Part shown: positions 16,295-27,000 of the stretch, piece by piece | Layout of the letters: each line of letters starts with the position of its first letter | Numbering within the stretch: position 1 is the stretch's first letter | NCBI RefSeq assembly: GCF_015477775.1 | Contig: NZ_JADLQO010000005.1 | Coordinates: 1 to 64,000, forward strand | Length of the DNA stretch: 64,000 nt | Direction of reading: 5' to 3' | From: Nocardia abscessus | Lineage (GTDB): Bacteria; Actinomycetota; Actinomycetes; Mycobacteriales; Mycobacteriaceae | Position numbers and translations under genes: made by a program | The notes under the pieces: model-generated | Told to the model about the DNA's origin: nothing | What the model saw: the letters and a program-made list of their open reading frames with translations, nothing else | Database searches by the model: none

Positions 16295-17581
16295 GTGGGA
16301 ACGCTTGTTGTCGTCGGTGCGGGTCCGAAGGCGTTGGCGGTGGCGGCCAAGGCCCATGTACTGCGCGAACTGGGATTGCCCGCGCCGCGCGTCGTAGTGG
16401 TGGAAGCCCACGCCGTGGGCGGTAATTGGCTGCCGAGCGGTGGCTGGACCGATGGGCAGCATCGGCTCGGCACCAGTCCGGAAAAGGACATCGGCTTCCC
16501 CTATCACTCCACGTGGGCCCGCGGTCGCAACCGGGCCATCAACGAGGCCATGATGGCCTACAGCTGGACCTCGTTCCTGGTCGATCAGGGCACCTACGCC
16601 GAGTGGATCGACCGCGGCAGGCCGAGTCCGCAGCATCATGTCTGGGCGAAGTACCTGCAGTGGGTCGCTCGTGCGATCGACCTCGAACTCGTCGTCGGCA
16701 CAGTGCGATCCATCGCGGCGGCGGCCGACGGATGGCAGGTCACCGCGGTCGACGCGGACGGTCGCCCGACCGAGATCGAGGCGGACGGCCTCATGATCAC
16801 CGGGCCGGGCCGCAGCGAGAAAGCGCTGACCAAACATCCCAAGGTGCTCAGCATCGCCGAATTCTGGGATCTGGCGGGTAAGCGCAGTCTGCCCGTCGCC
16901 TCCCGGGTCGCCGTGATCGGCGGCGGCGAGACCGCCGGTTCGGCGCTGGACGAACTGATCCGCCACGGCATGCTGTCGATCTCGGTGATCTCGCCGATGG
17001 CCACGATCTACACCCGCGGTGAGAGTTATTTCGAGAACTCGCTTTTCAGCGACCCGATCAAATGGGGGGCGCTGAGTGTCGACGAGCGCAGGGATGTCAT
17101 CCGACGGACCGACCGCGGCGTGTTCTCGGTTCGCGTGCAGGAGAGTCTGCTCGCCGACAATCGCGTGCATCACATGCAGGGCCGGGTGGTCCGGGTGGCG
17201 GATCAGGACGGCGCCGTCGCGCTGACGTTGCGCAACGAGATGCGCCCGGATCAGGTGCACACCGCCGACCTGGTGATCGACGCGACCGGCGGCCGTCCGC
17301 TGTGGTTCCTCGAACTGTTCGACGCGAATGCCGCGGATCTGCTCGAGCTCGCGGTCGGGGGCGAGCTGACGCAGGCGCGGATCGAGGCCGCCATCGGATA
17401 CGACCTCGCGGTGTCGGGTCTGGACAGCAAGTTGTATCTACCGAACCTGGCCGCGCTTGCCCAAGGCCCCGGCTTTCCGAATCTCAGCTGCCTGGGCGCA
17501 CTTTCGGACCGGGTGCTCCAGACGGCGACGGTTCGGCAGGTCGCGGCGCGACGCGGGAACGCGGCCCTTCCGGTCGATTGA
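16295..17581 (+). CDS. nbtG: L-lysine N6-monooxygenase (NbtG/MbtG type)
   Basis: A 428-residue flavin N-hydroxylating monooxygenase. The FAD fingerprint is at the N-terminus (TLVVVGAGPKALAVAAKA), a substrate/flavin segment GNWLPSGGWTDG follows, and the NADPH-binding motif VAVIGGGETAGSALDEL is near residue 207. The late ATG-type motif DLVIDATGGRPLWF is also present. It converts L-lysine to N6-hydroxylysine, the first step to the hydroxamate ligands of nocobactin/mycobactin siderophores. The GTG at 16295 is chosen over an in-frame ATG at 16247 because GTLVVVGAG is the usual N-terminus and GGGAG precedes it. An iron box lies 71 bases upstream. Confidence 0.9.
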   Translation: MGTLVVVGAGPKALAVAAKAHVLRELGLPAPRVVVVEAHAVGGNWLPSGGWTDGQHRLGTSPEKDIGFPYHSTWARGRNRAINEAMMAYSWTSFLVDQGTYAEWIDRGRPSPQHHVWAKYLQWVARAIDLELVVGTVRSIAAAADGWQVTAVDADGRPTEIEADGLMITGPGRSEKALTKHPKVLSIAEFWDLAGKRSLPVASRVAVIGGGETAGSALDELIRHGMLSISVISPMATIYTRGESYFENSLFSDPIKWGALSVDERRDVIRRTDRGVFSVRVQESLLADNRVHHMQGRVVRVADQDGAVALTLRNEMRPDQVHTADLVIDATGGRPLWFLELFDANAADLLELAVGGELTQARIEAAIGYDLAVSGLDSKLYLPNLAALAQGPGFPNLSCLGALSDRVLQTATVRQVAARRGNAALPVD

Positions 17582-17608
17582 TCAGGTCGGCACGCACGGG
17601 CGCTTGAG

Positions 17609-17627
17609 ATAGGCTAGGCTAACCTTT
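17609..17627. promoter_or_regulatory. IdeR-type iron box (formyltransferase-NRPS operon)
   Basis: ATAGGCTAGGCTAACCTTT, one of the best matches in the window; only position 6 (C for T) and the last base depart from the consensus with W/S allowed. It lies 27 bases before the formyltransferase ATG. Confidence 0.88.
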
Positions 17628-17653
17628 GTTTTTTGAAGGAAGGTTTTCGGTTC

Positions 17654-18589
17654 ATGCGTATCGTGTCGTTCGGTTTCCAGACCTGGGGTCGTAAGACTCT
17701 GCAAGCCCTGATCGACTCCGAACACGAGGTGGTGCTCGCGGTCACGCATCCGGCGAGCGAACAGTCCTACAAAGCGATCTTCTCGGATTCGGTCGAGGAA
17801 CTGGCGCGCGAACACGGGATTCCGGTGCACCTCACCGAACGGGCGGACGCGGAGACCATCGATCTCGTCAAGCGGGTCGAACCGGATGTCATCGTGGTGA
17901 ACAGCTGGTACACCTGGATGCCCGCGGAGCTGTACAACCTGCCGCCGCACGGCACCCTGAACCTGCACGATTCGCTGCTGCCGAAGTTCACCGGGTTCTC
18001 GCCGGTGCTGTGGGCACTGATCAGCGGCGCCTCCGAAACGGGCCTGACCGTGCACCGCATGGACGAGGGTCTGGATACCGGCGACATCCTTGTGCAGCGC
18101 TCGATTCCCATCGGCCCCACCGATACCGGCACCGAACTGGTGATGCGCGGGATGGAGCTGATTCCCGGCGCGCTCGGCGAGGCGCTGGCCGCGCTGGATT
18201 CCGGTACCGCGGTGTGGCGACCGCAGAACAAGGCCGAGCGCACCTACTTCCACAAGCGTTCCGAGCGCGACAGCCGGATCGACTGGACCTGGCAGGCGGA
18301 GGACCTGGAGCGTTTCGTGCGCGCGCTGTCCGCGCCGTACCCGCGCGCGTTCACCCACTACCGCGGCGAGCGCATCGAGGTACTGGCCGCGCGGGTCTCC
18401 GAAGCGCGCTACGGCGGCACGCCCGGCCGCGTCATCGTGCAGGAGGGCGGCGGCGCGGTGGTGACGGGAGCCGCCGCCCACCGCGGCGGCAACCACGCGT
18501 TGGTGATCACCCGGGTGCGCACCGCGTCGGGCGTCGAACACGACGGAACCGAATTCTTCGCGCGCGGCGGTTATCTCACCGATCAGTGA
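17654..18589 (+). CDS. Siderophore N6-hydroxylysine formyltransferase (Fmt-like)
   Basis: A 311-residue protein of the 10-formyl-tetrahydrofolate formyltransferase family, about the length of methionyl-tRNA formyltransferase. The catalytic Asn-His-Asp set is visible: LNLHDSLLPKFTGFSP (N, H) near residue 103 and DEGLDTGDI (D) near residue 138. The C-terminal domain is shorter than in Fmt. Its place between the lysine monooxygenase and the NRPS, under an iron box, points to formylation of N6-hydroxylysine. This is the N-formyl hydroxamate known from nocobactin, amamistatin and formobactin. It is therefore unlikely to be the housekeeping fmt. The ATG at 17654 follows GAAGGAAGG. Confidence 0.85.
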   Translation: MRIVSFGFQTWGRKTLQALIDSEHEVVLAVTHPASEQSYKAIFSDSVEELAREHGIPVHLTERADAETIDLVKRVEPDVIVVNSWYTWMPAELYNLPPHGTLNLHDSLLPKFTGFSPVLWALISGASETGLTVHRMDEGLDTGDILVQRSIPIGPTDTGTELVMRGMELIPGALGEALAALDSGTAVWRPQNKAERTYFHKRSERDSRIDWTWQAEDLERFVRALSAPYPRAFTHYRGERIEVLAARVSEARYGGTPGRVIVQEGGGAVVTGAAAHRGGNHALVITRVRTASGVEHDGTEFFARGGYLTDQ

Positions 18590-18660
18590 CCTGATCGCCA
18601 GACCACCGCCCGTCCGGCATGTCCGGACATCGGGCCCGACAGACGATTCGAAGGACGGAC

Positions 18661-21600
18661 ATGGCAGACGACATTCTCGAGCGCCGCAAGCAGTTACTAC
18701 AGAGACGTTTGCGTGAGCAGGGCGTGCAGGCATCGCCGCAGGAGCAGGCCGCACCGGCCCGGCGCGGCGGCGAGCCGAGCGCCTTGTCGGCGGCGCAGCA
18801 GCGGATGTGGTTCGTCCAGCGGCTCGATCCCAGCGACACCACATTGAATGTCTGCGTGGCCTACCGGCTGGACGGACTCGCAGATCCGGAACGGTTGCAG
18901 GCCGCGTTCGCGACCGTCGTCGCCAGGCACGAGGTGCTGCGCACCACCTACCACGTCGGCGACGACGGTGAGCCGTACCAGGTCTCCCGGGACGATGCCG
19001 TACTCACCTGGCAGCGGCACGATCTCAGCGACCTGCCCGACAGCGTGCTGCAGCGGCGGGTCGAGGTCCTGGCGCGGCGTGAATTCGCCCGCCCGTTCGA
19101 CCTGACCACCGATCTGCCGTTGCGGCCGACGCTGATCCGGGTCGGCGCGGAGTCCTACGTGCTCGTCCTCGTGGTCCACCACATCGGCTGGGACGACGAC
19201 TCGTGGCCGGTGTTCTTCACCGAACTGAACGCGGCCTACCGTGGCGAGGGTGACCTGCCCGAGGTCAGGGCGCAGTACGTCGACGTCGAGGTGCTCGGGC
19301 GATCCGAGGGCGACGAGAGCGCCGGCCTGGATTTCTGGCGCGACGCGCTGACCCCCCTGCCGGAACGGCTGGAACTGCCGAGCCGCCGGGCGGGCGGGGC
19401 GGGATCCAAGAACGCCGAACGCGTGGTTCGCGAGCTGCCGCGGGAGCTGATGGAGCTGGTGGCGTCGACCGGGCGGGCGCGGTCGGCGACCCCGTACATG
19501 GTGCTGCTCGCGGGTTTCCAAGCGCTGGTGCATCGCTACACCGCGGCAACGGACTTCCTGGTCTCCATGCCGGTGACCAACCGTCGCGACGCCAGGGCGG
19601 AGGCGTTGATCGGATACTTCGGCAACACGCTGCTGATCCGCGCGACGCCGCGGGGTGCGGAAACCTTCGCGGCGCTGCTGGATCGGACGAAGGAGACCGT
19701 GGTCGGCGCCTTCACCCACCAGGACGTCGGCGTCGATCGCGTGATCCAGGCGGTCGGCCCGGAGCGGGTGGCGGGCAGCGACGCCATGGCGCAACTGGTC
19801 CAGCTCAGCTTCAGTGTGCGCGGCGCGGCCAACGGATTCGACCTGCCCGGAATCGAAGCGAGCGAACTTGCCCTCGGCAGCGTCGTCGCGCAGGAGCCGC
19901 TCGGCCTGATGGTCGTCCAGGACGGCGCGGGTGCCCGCGTCGAGGCAACTTATCTGGTCGATGAACTGGAACGATCGCTGGTCGTCCAGTTGCTCGACCA
20001 CTACGTGCAACTGCTCGACAGCGCACTGCGCGATCCGGCGCGACTGATCCGCGATCTCGACCTGCTGGGCGCTACCGAACGGCGGAATCTGCTCGCGATC
20101 TCGCACGGCACACTCGTCGACGAGCAGCCGACCACCATGATCGCCATGTTCGAGCGGCAGGTGGGCGCGACGCCGGAGCGCATCGCGATGGTCTCCGACG
20201 AGGTCGAACTGACCTACCGCGCACTGAACGAACGCGCGAACCGGCTGGGGCACTGGCTGATCGCGCAGGGCGTCGGCCCCGAAGACCTGGTCGCGTTGCG
20301 GATGGCCACCTCGGTCGAATTCGTGGTCGCGATCCTGGCCGTGCAGAAGGCGGGCGCGGCGTACCTGCCCATCGACCCCGCCTACCCGGCCGAGCGAACC
20401 GAATATCTGCTCGACGACGCCCGTCCCGTGCTGACGCTGGACACGGGGACGGTGGCCGCGGCCGAACAGGACGCCGCGGCGCTGCCGGACCGCGACCCGG
20501 TGGACGCCGACCGCACGACGCCGCTGCACCCGTCGAATACCGCCTACGTCATCTACACATCCGGCTCCACCGGCAAGCCGAAAGGCGTTCCGGTGCCGCA
20601 CGACGCGATCGCCGAGCATCTGTCGGGCTTCAACGCGGAATGGGATCTCACCCCGCAGGACCGGGTGCTGCAATCGACCTCGGTGAGTTTCGACGCATCG
20701 CTGCTCGACATCTTCGTCACGCTGACCGCCGGCGCGCGCGTGGTGATTCCGAAGCCGAACGCCTACCGCGACATCCCCTACGTCGCGGATCTGGTCACTC
20801 GCCACGGCGTCACGGTGCTGCACATGGTGCCGTCCATGCTCGCCACCTTCCTGGTGCTGCCCGAGGTGAACGACTGGCGCACACTGCGGCGCGTTCCGGT
20901 CGGCGGCGAGGCGCTGCCCGGCGAGGTGGCCGACCGGTTCGCCGCCCAGTTCGACGCCGACCTGCGCAACCACTACGGCCCCACCGAGGCGGTGGTGTGT
21001 TCGGCGCACATGGAGGTCGAAGGCCCGCAGGGCAACGGCATCGTGCCGATCGGACTGCCGAACCGCAATGTGTACCTCTACCTGCTCGACGACGCCATGC
21101 AGCTGGTGCCTTCCGGGGTCGTCGGCGAGATCTACCTCGGCGGACGCCAGCTGGCCCGCGGCTATCTGCACCGGCCCGGCCTGACCGCGGAACGTTTCGT
21201 CGCCGATCCCTTCCTGGCGGGCGGGCGGCTCTACCGCACCGGCGACCTGGCTCGTCGCAACGCCGCGGGGGAGATCGAATTCATCGGCCGCGCCGACGAA
21301 CAGGTCAAGGTGCGCGGACACCGGATCGAACTCGGTGAGGTCGAGGCCACCGTCACCGACCACCCGTCGGTCGCGCACTGTGTCGTGATCGTCGCGGAGC
21401 ACGAGATGCTCGGCCCGGTCCTGGCCGCCTACGTCGTGCCCGCTCCGGGCGCCGAGGTGGACCTCGACAAGGTCCGCGCGCACGTCGCGGTGACGCTGCC
21501 GGAATACATGGTTCCCTCGGCGTTCGCGGTCATCGACGAGGTTCCGCTCACCGCGCACGGCAAGCTGGACAGGCGAGCGCTGCCCGCGCCCGCCTTCGCC

Positions 21601-23730
21601 GAAACCCGCGCGTACCGGGAGCCGCGGACGCCTACCGAGGCCCGCATCGCCGGACTGTTCGCCACGCTGTTCACCCGCGAGCAGGTCGGCGCCGACGATT
21701 CGTTCTTCGAACTCGGCGGCCATTCGCTGCTCGCGGCGCGGCTGATCACCATGATCCGGGCCGAGTTCGGCATCGAGATCGATATGCGCGTCCCGTTCGA
21801 CAAGCCGACCGTCACCGCGCTGGCCGCCCATCTGGTCACCGCCTTCCGCGACGAGTTCGACATCGACCTCGACGAGATCGATGCTTTCGACGAGGACGAG
21901 GCCACCGAGCCCGCGCCGATCGTCGAAGCACGCGTGGTGAAGCCCGAATTGGTGCGCAGGGAACGTCCGGAACGAATCCCGCTGTCCTACTCGCAGCGGG
22001 TCTATTGGCTCCAGCGCAGGCTGGAGGGCGCGATCGACGGCGAGAACGTCAGCTACCCGGTCCGTTTCGACGGTCCGCTCGACGTGGCTGCGCTGCGCGC
22101 CGCCATCGATGACGTGGTAGCCCGGCACGAATCGTTGCGGACCACCTTCCCCGAATACGAAGGGACGCCGTATCAGCTGGTGGCGCCCCCAGCCCCGGTG
22201 CCGGTGCCGCTGGTCGACATCGGCGAGGCCGACGATGTCGACGCCCGGCTCCAGGAAGAGCTGGCCGCGGACTGGGATTACGTCTTCGATCTGGCTGCCG
22301 AACCGATGGTGCGGTTGCGGGTGCTGCGACTCGATGCGCGGACGCACGTGCTGTCCATCCTGATGCACCACATCATCGCCGACATGCGGTCGTGCCAGAT
22401 CTTCCTGGACGACTTGACCGTCGCCTATCGCGCCCGCTCGAACGGGGCCGCCCCGGGCTGGGCCGAGTTGCCCATCCAGTTCGCCGATTTCGCGATCTGG
22501 CAGCGGGAGATCTTCGATCGCGGCGCCAACCGCGAGGTCAGTGCCTACGGACAGGCGCAGCTGGACTACTGGCGCAAGACGCTCGACGGCCTGCCCGACG
22601 AGATCGCCGTCGCCCACGATCACCCGCGTCCGCCCGTCCTCGGCCGCAACGGCCTCAGCGCGGCCCGCGTGCTCCCCGCGGCGACTTGGAACGCGCTGCG
22701 CGCAAGGGCCGACGAGGTCGGCGCGACCGAATTCATGCTCTGCCAGGCGGTCAGCGCCGCGGTCGTCAACATTCTCGGCGGCGGTGAGGACGTGGCGATC
22801 GGCGCCGCGGTGGCCAACCGGATCGGTCGGACGACCGACGAACTCGTCGGCCTGTTCGCGAACGTGGTGGTGATGCGCCACAACGTGGCGGGCGATCCGA
22901 CCCCGCGCACCATGCTCGAGCGCGTGCGCAACGCGGCGCTGGACGCGATCAGTCACCAGGGCGTGCCTTTCGAACGTCTGGTGGAGACGCTGAATCCGGC
23001 CCGCTCGCTGTCGCGCAATCCGTTGTTCCAGGTGATGATGCACTTCCGGCACCGCCCCGTGCCCGTGCCGTTCACCGCAGACGGGTCGACCGTGCTCACC
23101 GGTATCGCCGGGTACTACGACGTCTCGTTCATGGACTTCCACCTCGACTATTCGGTGGAGACCAACGGTGACCTCGTCGCGCGCGTGGTGGTCAATCCGG
23201 ACCTGTACCTCGCGGAGACCGGAGAGATCTTCGCCGATGTGCTGGTGGGGGTGTTGCGGGCCTTCGCCGAACAGCCCGACCTGGCCTTCACCGAGATCGA
23301 CGTCCTGCCGGAGGGCTGGGACACCAGCCGCTCGGTGGTCCGGCACGCCGCGCCCGCCGCGCTCGAATCCGGCTATGTCGCACCGCAGACCGAGACCGAG
23401 CGCACGCTGGCGGCGATCCTGGAGGAACTGCTCGACATCACCGAGGTCGGCCGCGAGGACGGGTTCTTCGGCCTCGGAGGTGACAGCGTCATCGCGATCA
23501 AATGGGCGGCGCGGGCCGCGGAGGCCGGTCTGCCGCTGAGCCCGCAGATGATCTTCGAGCACTTCACGATCGCGGAATTGGCCGCGGCGGTGGACGAGGC
23601 CATCGCGAATCCGCCCGCGGTATCGCCCGACGACGCCGGGGACGAACAAGAGCACGCCCCGATGTCGGCCTCCGGGCTCGACGCGGACACGCTGGCCGCT
23701 CTCCAGAGTTCGTGGGCGGCGCAACGCTGA
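18661..23730 (+). CDS. NRPS, C-A-T-C-T, MbtE-like (loads N-formyl-N-hydroxylysine)
   Basis: A 1689-residue synthetase. After a charged N-terminus come condensation domain 1 (LSAAQQRMWFVQRL near 41; HHIGWDD near 172), an adenylation domain (YVIYTSGSTGKPKG near 627, NHYGPTE near 773, YRTGD near 857), a carrier site GGHSLLAARL near 1019, and a second condensation domain (LSYSQRVYWLQ near 1107; HHIIADM near 1235). A second carrier site GGDSVIAIKW follows near 1605. There is no second adenylation domain and no thioesterase. Size and domain order agree with mycobactin MbtE, which adds the first acylated hydroxylysine. The second C-T pair may carry the ester-forming step. Cotranscribed with the formyltransferase 71 bases upstream; the ATG at 18661 follows AAGGACGG. 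Confidence 0.87.
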   Translation: MADDILERRKQLLQRRLREQGVQASPQEQAAPARRGGEPSALSAAQQRMWFVQRLDPSDTTLNVCVAYRLDGLADPERLQAAFATVVARHEVLRTTYHVGDDGEPYQVSRDDAVLTWQRHDLSDLPDSVLQRRVEVLARREFARPFDLTTDLPLRPTLIRVGAESYVLVLVVHHIGWDDDSWPVFFTELNAAYRGEGDLPEVRAQYVDVEVLGRSEGDESAGLDFWRDALTPLPERLELPSRRAGGAGSKNAERVVRELPRELMELVASTGRARSATPYMVLLAGFQALVHRYTAATDFLVSMPVTNRRDARAEALIGYFGNTLLIRATPRGAETFAALLDRTKETVVGAFTHQDVGVDRVIQAVGPERVAGSDAMAQLVQLSFSVRGAANGFDLPGIEASELALGSVVAQEPLGLMVVQDGAGARVEATYLVDELERSLVVQLLDHYVQLLDSALRDPARLIRDLDLLGATERRNLLAISHGTLVDEQPTTMIAMFERQVGATPERIAMVSDEVELTYRALNERANRLGHWLIAQGVGPEDLVALRMATSVEFVVAILAVQKAGAAYLPIDPAYPAERTEYLLDDARPVLTLDTGTVAAAEQDAAALPDRDPVDADRTTPLHPSNTAYVIYTSGSTGKPKGVPVPHDAIAEHLSGFNAEWDLTPQDRVLQSTSVSFDASLLDIFVTLTAGARVVIPKPNAYRDIPYVADLVTRHGVTVLHMVPSMLATFLVLPEVNDWRTLRRVPVGGEALPGEVADRFAAQFDADLRNHYGPTEAVVCSAHMEVEGPQGNGIVPIGLPNRNVYLYLLDDAMQLVPSGVVGEIYLGGRQLARGYLHRPGLTAERFVADPFLAGGRLYRTGDLARRNAAGEIEFIGRADEQVKVRGHRIELGEVEATVTDHPSVAHCVVIVAEHEMLGPVLAAYVVPAPGAEVDLDKVRAHVAVTLPEYMVPSAFAVIDEVPLTAHGKLDRRALPAPAFAETRAYREPRTPTEARIAGLFATLFTREQVGADDSFFELGGHSLLAARLITMIRAEFGIEIDMRVPFDKPTVTALAAHLVTAFRDEFDIDLDEIDAFDEDEATEPAPIVEARVVKPELVRRERPERIPLSYSQRVYWLQRRLEGAIDGENVSYPVRFDGPLDVAALRAAIDDVVARHESLRTTFPEYEGTPYQLVAPPAPVPVPLVDIGEADDVDARLQEELAADWDYVFDLAAEPMVRLRVLRLDARTHVLSILMHHIIADMRSCQIFLDDLTVAYRARSNGAAPGWAELPIQFADFAIWQREIFDRGANREVSAYGQAQLDYWRKTLDGLPDEIAVAHDHPRPPVLGRNGLSAARVLPAATWNALRARADEVGATEFMLCQAVSAAVVNILGGGEDVAIGAAVANRIGRTTDELVGLFANVVVMRHNVAGDPTPRTMLERVRNAALDAISHQGVPFERLVETLNPARSLSRNPLFQVMMHFRHRPVPVPFTADGSTVLTGIAGYYDVSFMDFHLDYSVETNGDLVARVVVNPDLYLAETGEIFADVLVGVLRAFAEQPDLAFTEIDVLPEGWDTSRSVVRHAAPAALESGYVAPQTETERTLAAILEELLDITEVGREDGFFGLGGDSVIAIKWAARAAEAGLPLSPQMIFEHFTIAELAAAVDEAIANPPAVSPDDAGDEQEHAPMSASGLDADTLAALQSSWAAQR

Positions 23731-23827
23731 TCGCGCTGTCGCGGCACGGATCTCGTCCGCCCTCGCTCACACGATTCGCCGTGTGGGCGGGGGCGGTCGG
23801 GTCTGCGGGACATGCGCTCGGGACACA

Positions 23828-23846
23828 TTAGGTTAGCCAAACCACA
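23828..23846. promoter_or_regulatory. IdeR-type iron box 1 (MbtF-like NRPS)
   Basis: TTAGGTTAGCCAAACCACA; the first eleven bases match perfectly, 16 of 19 overall. First of two boxes 42 bases apart in the same 334-base gap. Confidence 0.8.
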
Positions 23847-23888
23847 TCTCTATATCTCGGCGGCGGCGTGGGTTACCATCACTCTGAG

Positions 23889-23907
23889 TTAGGCAAGCCT
23901 TGCCTTT
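23889..23907. promoter_or_regulatory. IdeR-type iron box 2 (MbtF-like NRPS)
   Basis: TTAGGCAAGCCTTGCCTTT, 16 of 19, with mirror-image changes (T6 to C and A14 to G) that keep the dyad symmetry. It lies 157 bases before the ATG at 24065. No gene is seen in the rest of the 23731-24064 gap. Confidence 0.78.
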
Positions 23908-24064
23908 TTGGCGGGGTGAAGGCCGTATCGACGACAGCGACGACGTGCTGGCGCCATCCACGGGTGCCGCCGGCGAATTCGTGGCGTCGGCGATACGCCG
24001 CTCGGAACGCCGGGATCACCGGGTGTCGACGACGCGGCGCAGGCAGCGAGGCAGGAGAACGGGT

Positions 24065-27000
24065 ATGAGTCAGGCCATTGCGGAGATCGAGGATGTGCTG
24101 GCGCTCAGCCCATTGCAGGAGGGGCTGTTCTCGCTGGCCCAGCTCAGCGGTGCCGGGCAGGATGTGTACACGATCCCGTTCGTCGTCGACATCGAAGGAC
24201 CGCTGGACGCCGCACTGCTGCGCCGTTGCCTCGAGACGCTGCTGCGCCGCCACCCGAATCTGCGTGCGGTGTTCTGGGATCGCGACGTGCCCAAGCCGGT
24301 TCAGATCGTGCCGCGCCGGATCGAACTGCCGTGGATCGAACGCGCAGCGCGGGTGGAGGAACTGGACGACGTCGAAGCCGAGGAGCTGGCACGCCCGTTC
24401 GACCTCGGCAAGGGACCGTCGCTGCGCGCCACGCTGGTGACACTGCCGCCGGGCGAGGACGGCGCCGCGCGGTGGCGGTTGATCATGACGATCCACCACA
24501 TCCTGCTGGACGGTTGGTCGCTCGGGCTGCTGTTCGGTGAGCTGCGGGCACTGTATCTGGCCGGGGGCTCGGCCGATGCGCTTCCTCGGGTGCGGCCTTA
24601 CCGCGACTACATCGGCTGGCTCGGCGCCAAGGACATGTCGGCGGCACAGCGTTGGTGGGGCGAGCAATTGGCCGGTCTCAGCGGACCCCTGATGATCGCC
24701 GACGGCGGAACCAGCATGGGACTCGCCCGGGGGGTGACCTCCGCGACGGCCGAGGTCACCCGCTTCATCCTGTCCGCGGACGACACCACGCGGCTGCGCG
24801 GCTGGGCGCGGCAGCACGGACTGACGCTGAACTCCGTCGTGCAGTTCGCCTGGACGATCCTGCTGTCGCGGCTGACCGATCGCGCCGACGTCGTCTACGG
24901 CACCATCGTCACGGGCCGTCCGGAGCAGATATCCGGCGTGGAACGCATGATCGGCCTGTTCCTGAACACCATCCCGGTGGTGTTCCGCACGGATCCGGCG
25001 GCGCCGGTCGCGTCCGAATGCGCGCGCCTGCAGCGCGAATCGGCCGCCATGCGCGACGTCGGATATCTGAGTCTGTCGTCGGTGCAGCGCGCGGCCGGAT
25101 ACAGCTCGCTGTTCGACACCATGTTCGTCTTCCAGAACGCCCCCATGGACGACGCGGTCGGCGCGAATACCGTCGGCGATGTCACTTTCCGGCCGATGAT
25201 GGCCAAGAATCTGACGCACTACCCGCTCACCGCGGTCTCGCACGTGCACGGTGACGAACTGGCCGTCGTCGTCGAGGCCGTGCGGGAATCGGTGCCGTAT
25301 CTGCCGGACGACATCGGCGCGGCCATGCTGGCCGTCCTGCGGCGTCTGCCGGACTCGGCGGATCTGCGCACCGATGATCTCGACGTGCTGCCGGATGCGG
25401 CGCGCGCGGAGGCACGCCTGTTCGAGACCACGCCCGAAGTACCCGGACGCGAGGGTGGGGTGACGGTCTTCGAGCTGTTCGAGCGTCAGGTGAGCGCCAC
25501 TCCCGACGCGGTCGCCCTCACCACGGACGCATCCGCTCTGACCTACCGGGAGTTGTCCGAACGTGCGAAGGGACTGGCCGGTGAGCTGCTCGCGCGCGGT
25601 GTCGGGCCGGAAGACGTCGTCGCCGTTCAGCTGCCGCGTGGCGAGCGCGCGATCATCGCTGTGCTCGCCACGCTCGCGGCAGGCGCCGCCTATGTGCCCG
25701 TCGACGTCGCACTGCCCGCGGCCCGGATCGAATCCATTCTCCGGCAGGCCGGTCCGAAGCTGGTACTCGTCTCCGCCGGTCACGGCGCCGATCTCGACCC
25801 GGCGATCGTGCTCGACCTCGACGAGTTCGACATCGTCGGACGCGCCACCGCCGAATTGCCCCCGGTCGCGCGGAATCCGTCCGGCAGCGCCTACGTCATC
25901 TTCACCTCCGGTTCGACCGGCGAACCCAAGGGTGTGGTCAATTCCCATGCGGCCCTGGCCGCGTATTTCGCCGACCACCGGGAGCGGGTGTACCGGCCCG
26001 CGGTGGAAAGGCTGGGGCGGCCGCTGCGGATCGCGCACGCCTGGTCGCTGAGCTTCGATGCCTCGTGGCAGCCGATGGTCGGATTGCTCGACGGTCACCG
26101 CATCCACCTGTTCGACGAGGCGGCCATGCGCGACGCGCAGCGCCTCGTGGACGGCATGCGGCGGCACGGGATCGACATGATCGATACCACCCCGTCGATG
26201 TTCCGGCAGCTGGTGGCCGCCGGACTGCTCGACCGGCCGCCCGCCGTGCTCGCCCTCGGCGGTGAGGCCATCGACACACAGCTGTGGGATCGCCTGCGCG
26301 GCCTGCCCGACGTCGCGGTGCACAACTGCTACGGCCCGACCGAGACGACCGTCGAAGCGGTGGTCGCCGATGTCACCGCACCCGCGGCCACGGGTCTCGA
26401 TGTGCCGACGATCGGCAGGCCGACCGCGGGAACAACCGCCTACGTACTGGACTCCAGGCTCCGCCCGGTGCCGGTCGGCGTGATCGGTGAGCTGTATCTC
26501 GCCGGTCCGCAGCTGGCGCGCGGCTATGTCGGACGTCCGGCCGGTACGGCAGGTCGTTTCGTCGCCGACCCCTTCGCCGAGGGAAGGCGGATGTACCGCA
26601 CCGGCGATCTGGTGCGCCGACTGCCCGGTGGCAACCTCGGTTACCTGGGGCGTGCCGACGATCAGGTGAAGATCCGCGGGTACCGCATCGAGATCGGCGA
26701 GGTCGAAACGGCCTTGCGAACCCTGCCGGGAATCGCCGCCGCCGCCGCGACCGTGGTGCGCCGGGGGGATGCGGTGACCCTGGTGGGATTCGTCGTGTGC
26801 GCACCCGGCCGCGCCGCCGATCCGGTCGCCCTGCGGTCGGCGCTGGCCGATCGCCTGCCCGCGTACATGATTCCCGCGCGGCTGGTGGTGCTGCCGCGGC
26901 TCCCGGTGAACGCCAACGGCAAACTCGACGTGCGCGAACTCGCCGTGCTCGCCGAGCGATCGCTCACCGGGGAGGGCGTCTCGGGCTCCGCCGAGCCGGA

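Noticed and set aside
17654..18589. Housekeeping methionyl-tRNA formyltransferase
   Set aside because: The iron box, the operon with the NRPS and the shorter C-terminal domain point to a siderophore hydroxamate formyltransferase.
18697..23724. Very long open frame on the minus strand opposite the MbtE-like NRPS
   Set aside because: Product is His/Arg/Gly-rich with no domain, and the plus strand has a complete NRPS. Such mirror frames are expected from G/C-rich codon third positions; the same applies opposite 24065-28645, 30840-35189 and 35201-38731.
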